Positions 59,834 through 64,000 of a stretch of 64,000 nucleotides of DNA are shown piece by piece (the first letter of the stretch is position 1; each line of letters begins with the position of its first letter). The notes below the pieces were generated by a model. The model was not told the origin of the DNA and made no database searches. It saw nothing but the letters and a program-made list of their open reading frames with translations. Origin of the DNA: Protula sp. h YS-2021 (Eukaryota > Annelida > Polychaeta > Sabellida > Serpulidae); assembly GCA_949752745.1 (NCBI GenBank), contig OX457031.1:25806081-25870080 (forward strand). Reading direction: 5' to 3'. A program made the position numbers and the translations under genes.

Positions 59834-61180
59834 GTAAGTAGCATTATAACTGTTGCTTGCTTTTATTATTAAAATGTGAAGTTAAACTTTGCATTCTAGA
59901 AACAATAATTGAATTTTCTTTTTTATTGTATGCCTTCATAGATGAGACATGAGAATATCTTAAAAAATTCAAGTATCTCTTATGAATCGAGCTATACAGG
60001 CATAGTCTAATAGGAAATCTTGAAGTACAAAGTTACTTGGGTGCTTTGGAAGGTGCTAGAATAAAGGCGTATGAATAAGTCATCAGGGTGTTTAAAGCTG
60101 GTTCAAACCTTTAATATATAAGTTACATGAAACGGGGTTTAACTAGACGTAAGAGATCATTAAATAGTTGTTAAATTAAAATGTATTGTGAGGGTGAGGG
60201 GGAAGGCGGCGTTGAAGCTTAATTAGTGTCAGATGTAGCAAGGGATTTTAAAGTCACATGCCATCTCGCCACTCCAACTCATTCCCATTTATTTCTACGT
60301 ATGACAGCCTTGTACCACTTTTGTATCTTATTAACCAGTTAATATTTAATGCATGAATAAGAGACTGTTTCACAAGGCTGCAAGAGGGATCAAGTTTCAA
60401 TACCCTCTGACTCAGTCTTAAGATACTATGCAATGCTATATGAATGCTTATAAAGCAAGGCTGAGCAAGATCATACAGGTCCCTTATTCTTTTCACAGTC
60501 AAGTCCAAACCGCCATCACAGCAGCAAAGCTCGGTTTCTACGGAATAAAAACCAACAGAACCCAAAGGTTTTAAGTGAACAAATACAAATAAAAAATAGC
60601 TGGCTAACGTTTTAATATTTTCTGGCTGTTCCGAACCCAGACGTCGGATTATTGTCAAAGAAAAACGCCTTTCTGGTTCATTTCAAATGGCTTTGAAATA
60701 AAGTCACTTTGATTAAGTCGTTCCAATATAATTAATTGATCACTTAGCGTCTACCGATCTTGTTTCTGTATAACAAAGCTTCAAGCAAATATAAGTTTTA
60801 AGTTAAAATAATAATAATAATAGTAATAATAGTAATAATAATAATAATAATAACTAATAAGAACAACACCATAACAACAACAAAGCAACAACAACAACAA
60901 CATAACAACAACAACAAACAACAACAAAAAATCTGTTATTTAAATAAAGACAAGCGGCGAATCCTGTACAGTTCGAAACTTTTTTTTTAAGGAATTTTAT
61001 TGTGCACAGCCATATTCGAGTGTGCGCTGCGTGGGCATAAACTATAAGGAACACTTACAATACAATATATATATATGCATCTTTCACAAACGCGACGTTT
61101 TCTAACAATAACTTTGCTTATCAAAAATTATTACGAAAACAAACAAACATAACAATTGGTAAATGAGTCACGACCATCTA
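59834..61180. other. Non-coding or intronic stretch
   Basis: No second-half DCX exon was found. A 134-codon minus-strand frame at 60254-60658 has no recognised domain. Confidence 0.4.
60805..60925. repeat. (AAT)n/(AAC)n microsatellite
   Basis: AAT/AGT units passing into AAC/ACA units. Confidence 0.9.
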
Positions 61181-64000
61181 TCAATATATCAAATCCGCTT
61201 CTAAGTTTGAAAACACTTCGCCAAAATAGGTCCATTTTAATTTTAATCTATCTTCAGATAATGTTTGCATGTCTGCGTAATATCGTAATTTTGCGTTTCT
61301 AATAAACATGTTCTCGTGAAAATTTTCCTGATTGACTCTAAACTGATATATATGGTATTTTATTAACAAAGAGAGGTTATCCTCTGTAATATTATCTTTT
61401 CCAAGTAAAAAGTCCCATTTCTCAAAATTAAAAGAATTTAGTTTCAATATGCTTAAGCATCTTCTTATAATTTCTCTGGCTTTTTGACAGTCCCAAAAGA
61501 AAGTGTATTATCGTATCCGGAGTGTTACAGTACTTACATGTATCGGATTCTAAAATTTTCCAGTCCTTTTTCTTCTTGTTAGTTGGTATTATATTATGAA
61601 TGAGTTTCAATTGCAGGGCCAAAAGATAGGTTTCTTTAGTACATTTTCTGCAAAGTAGCAAGCTACGTAGAATCCGTGGTTCTTCTAACATACCTGCATT
61701 CGCCCAGAACACAATACTTAGCGGAGGCTCTACAATTTTATTTATCAAGACAATGTAGTAATCTTTACACTTAGCTCTCTTTATGTTGATTAACGAGTCA
61801 CGTATCTTAAAGATTGGGTTAGAGCAATCCACTTTATAATTATCTGTAATGTATCTATTGTTCTCTCTGTGTTTTAACCATTTGCCGATAGATATTTCCA
61901 GACCATTGTACAGTAAAAAATTGACATGCAAGTCATATCTAGTTTCGAGGTCTGTCAACGAAACCCAATTTTGTATCTTTACTTAATAGGTCCTTAATAT
62001 ACAGTATGCCTTTTTCGTGCCAGTGCTTCCAGTAGAGTGACCTGCCGTCAATTGTTATTTCTTTATTGTTCTATACTACACCCCTGTATCGGTCTTGGTT
62101 ATGCAATTCACGAAAATAGAGTAACATATCTTTATGAAAGGAGGATATTTGGAAACTTCCAGCGTCGAAATTCGAGTGCAAAATAAGGGGCAATCCCCCG
62201 TATTCATCAAATTCACTATGTATTATGGCATTGCTAAGGTTTTTAACCCACAGTCTAGACAATCATGCCAACCTTAACGATTTTTGCATAACAATTAAAT
62301 CTGGTGATCGAATACCCCCTGCATCAAAGTCCCCGATCAAGGATTTATGCTTGATCTTACTGGGTTTATTGGACCAAATGAAAGCATTTATCAACGACTG
62401 GATCCGGGCCAGATCTGCATGTGCACAAGAGACGTTACTCAAGCTGTATATTAAATTTGACATTCCCATAATTTTAGATATGTTAACTTTCCCCAGCAGT
62501 GTAAGACCCCTCTGACTCCATGACTTGCAAGTTTTGTTATCTTATCCAAAATGCTTACTTTGTCACACTTTTCCGTTGCATGACCTACTTCGATACCCAG
62601 CATATTGAAGCTACCCGAAGCAACCTTTAAATTAAAAACAGGCTCCGGTTTTGTTCGCCATGGACCTATATACACCAGCAGAGATTTTTCTATGTTAACT
62701 TTCAAACCGGAATATCTCGAGAAACGCTCCGTAAGTTCTAACACATAACCGAGAGAGCACACGTCTTTTAATAAACACGTTGCGTCATCTGCAAAAAGAG
62801 AGAACTTATACTCTGAATTAGCGAGTTTTAGGCCTGTGATGTTCTCTTCACTTCTAACTGATTGGGCCAGAGGCTCAACACATAAAATAAACAGCGTTGT
62901 CGACAACGGACACCCTTGTCTAATACCACGTTGTACTTCGAACCAGCCACACGAATAACCATTGCTTATAACAGTGCTAGAGATATTATTATAACATGTA
63001 GCTACCCATCTCCGAAACGAAACACCAAAATTAGAATATTCCAATACTTTATGCATGAATTTCCACTCGATACTATCGAATGCTTTTTCGAAATCCAAAA
63101 GCAAAAGTAGACCTGTCTGCTGTTTCTTGTTTACTTTATTAATGACATCCTGGATTAGCCTAATGTTTTCTTCTGTAGCGTCCCTTAACAAAGCCATTTT
63201 GATTCTCGTGGATCAGTTTTGGCAAAATATTTTATGTTCTTATTGCTAAGGTTTTAGTGAGAATTTTGTACTCAACATTTGTGAGGGATACTGGCCTCCA
63301 GTTTTTAATAAGCTCTGGGTTTTTACCACGTTTTTGCAGAAGGGTTATAATACCTCGCCTTTGGGACTGCGAAAGCTCACCTTGTTCAGCAGCATAATTA
63401 CACGTCTGTATTAACAAGCCCCCTAATTGCGGCCAAAAGGCTTTATAAAAATCCGGACTCAAGCCATCACAACCAGGGCTTTTACCGTTCGACATGCGAT
63501 CCAAAGCCTTTTTACATTCGGCTACAGACACAGGGCCTTCACAAAATATTCTATCTTCTTCTGAAAGCTTTTTTATGCCTCAGGAACTAAAAACTTTGTC
63601 GAGATCCGTGTTGTTTATATCAGGGTGTGTTGTTTGATATAGATTACAATAAAATCGCTCTAGCTCACGGAGGATAAGAATGGGATCTGATATGATGTCA
63701 TTATTAACTTTTAATCGATCTACTGTTTTCTTATCATAAACTTCTTTTTCCTTGTTATAAAAGTATTTGTTACTTTTTTCATTTTTTTTATATATTCACC
63801 TCTTGATCGGACACGGGCTCCTTGTTCTTTGTAGGTGTTAATATCCGAAAGTATGTTTTTACAATTTAGGTATTCAGCTTCTTCGTCTGGACTTAATTCT
63901 GTTTTGCAAAGTTTCGAATAAAGCTTGTCACATTTCAATAGCAAATCTTGTTCCAACAGACGCTTTTCCTTAGCAATTTTAACTTGTTAATTTAAATGCA
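61181..64000 (-). pseudogene. L1/Tx1-like LINE reverse transcriptase ORF, decayed, cut by the window edge
   Basis: Minus-strand order, N to C: a linker ('GARVRSRGEYIKKMKK', near 63800), 'NGKSPGCDGLSPDFYKAFW', 'NWRPVSLTNVEYKI', 'LPKLIHENQNGFVKGR', RT motif A ('LLLDFEKAFDSIEW'), motif B ('GIRQGCPLSTTLFIL'), motif C ('SLFADDATCLL'), 'RGLTLLGKVNISKIMGMSN', and a C-terminal CCHC-type knuckle near 61500 whose last Cys is recovered only by changing frame. There are frameshifts near 63770, 63240, 63190, 62540 and 61495, and stops near 63580, 62260 and 62070. The endonuclease part would lie beyond 64000. It is inactive, antisense to the second doublecortin gene and may sit in one of its introns. Confidence 0.9.

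Noticed and set aside
60254..60658. 134-codon minus-strand open frame
   Set aside because: No recognised domain, no flanking splice signals that join it to another exon, and no clear relation to either neighbour. Possibly chance or an old repeat.

Overview
The window is nuclear DNA of an animal. It is AT-rich, with split genes that use GT/AG introns, long introns, sparse coding, many microsatellites and several transposon families. The gene families present (a DEG/ENaC channel, an LRAT-like protein, a phospholipid phosphatase and doublecortin proteins) together with the repeat types point to a marine invertebrate, most likely a lophotrochozoan such as a mollusc. That assignment is an inference. 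All gene models below were assembled by eye from splice signals and reading-frame continuity, with no transcript evidence.

Layout. 1-16.6 kb: no convincing gene. It holds a GATA and a GA microsatellite, three copies of a dispersed repeat rich in TCAAGGTCA motifs, and a Tc1/mariner-type non-autonomous element. 16.6-20.2 kb (+): a complete four-exon DEG/ENaC channel subunit. 20.3-26.9 kb: non-coding, with one decayed tRNA-like relic. 26.9-29.1 kb: a hAT-like MITE with an 8-bp target duplication, a minisatellite, an (AAT)n tract and a GACGTC-rich inverted-repeat element. 29.2-30.1 kb (-): a two-exon LRAT-domain gene whose active-site Cys is missing. 33.9-40.4 kb (+): an eight-exon phospholipid phosphatase (PAP2/LPP) gene whose introns carry a large inverted-repeat element with a tRNA-derived SINE inside it, a (TA)n tract and an L2/CR1-like LINE fragment. 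Its KX6RP motif has Gln in place of Lys. 40.6-46.3 kb: non-coding, rich in (TA)n and (GA)n. 46.3-51.7 kb (+): a six-exon gene with two doublecortin domains, a PLAT/LH2 domain and a C-terminal domain of about 240 residues with a cupin-like motif. 52-59.5 kb: non-coding apart from a broken Tc1-like transposase. 59.5-59.8 kb (+): the first coding exon of a diverged paralogue of the doublecortin gene that lacks the first DCX domain. 61.2-64 kb (-): a decayed L1/Tx1-like LINE that runs off the right edge.

The most interesting item is the DCX-DCX-PLAT-cupin-like protein and its partial duplicate. Next are two probable enzyme-family members with altered catalytic positions: the LRAT-like protein (Cys to Ala) and the lipid phosphatase (C1 Lys to Gln). 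I see no evidence that these genes form an operon-like or co-regulated system; they look like unrelated neighbours.
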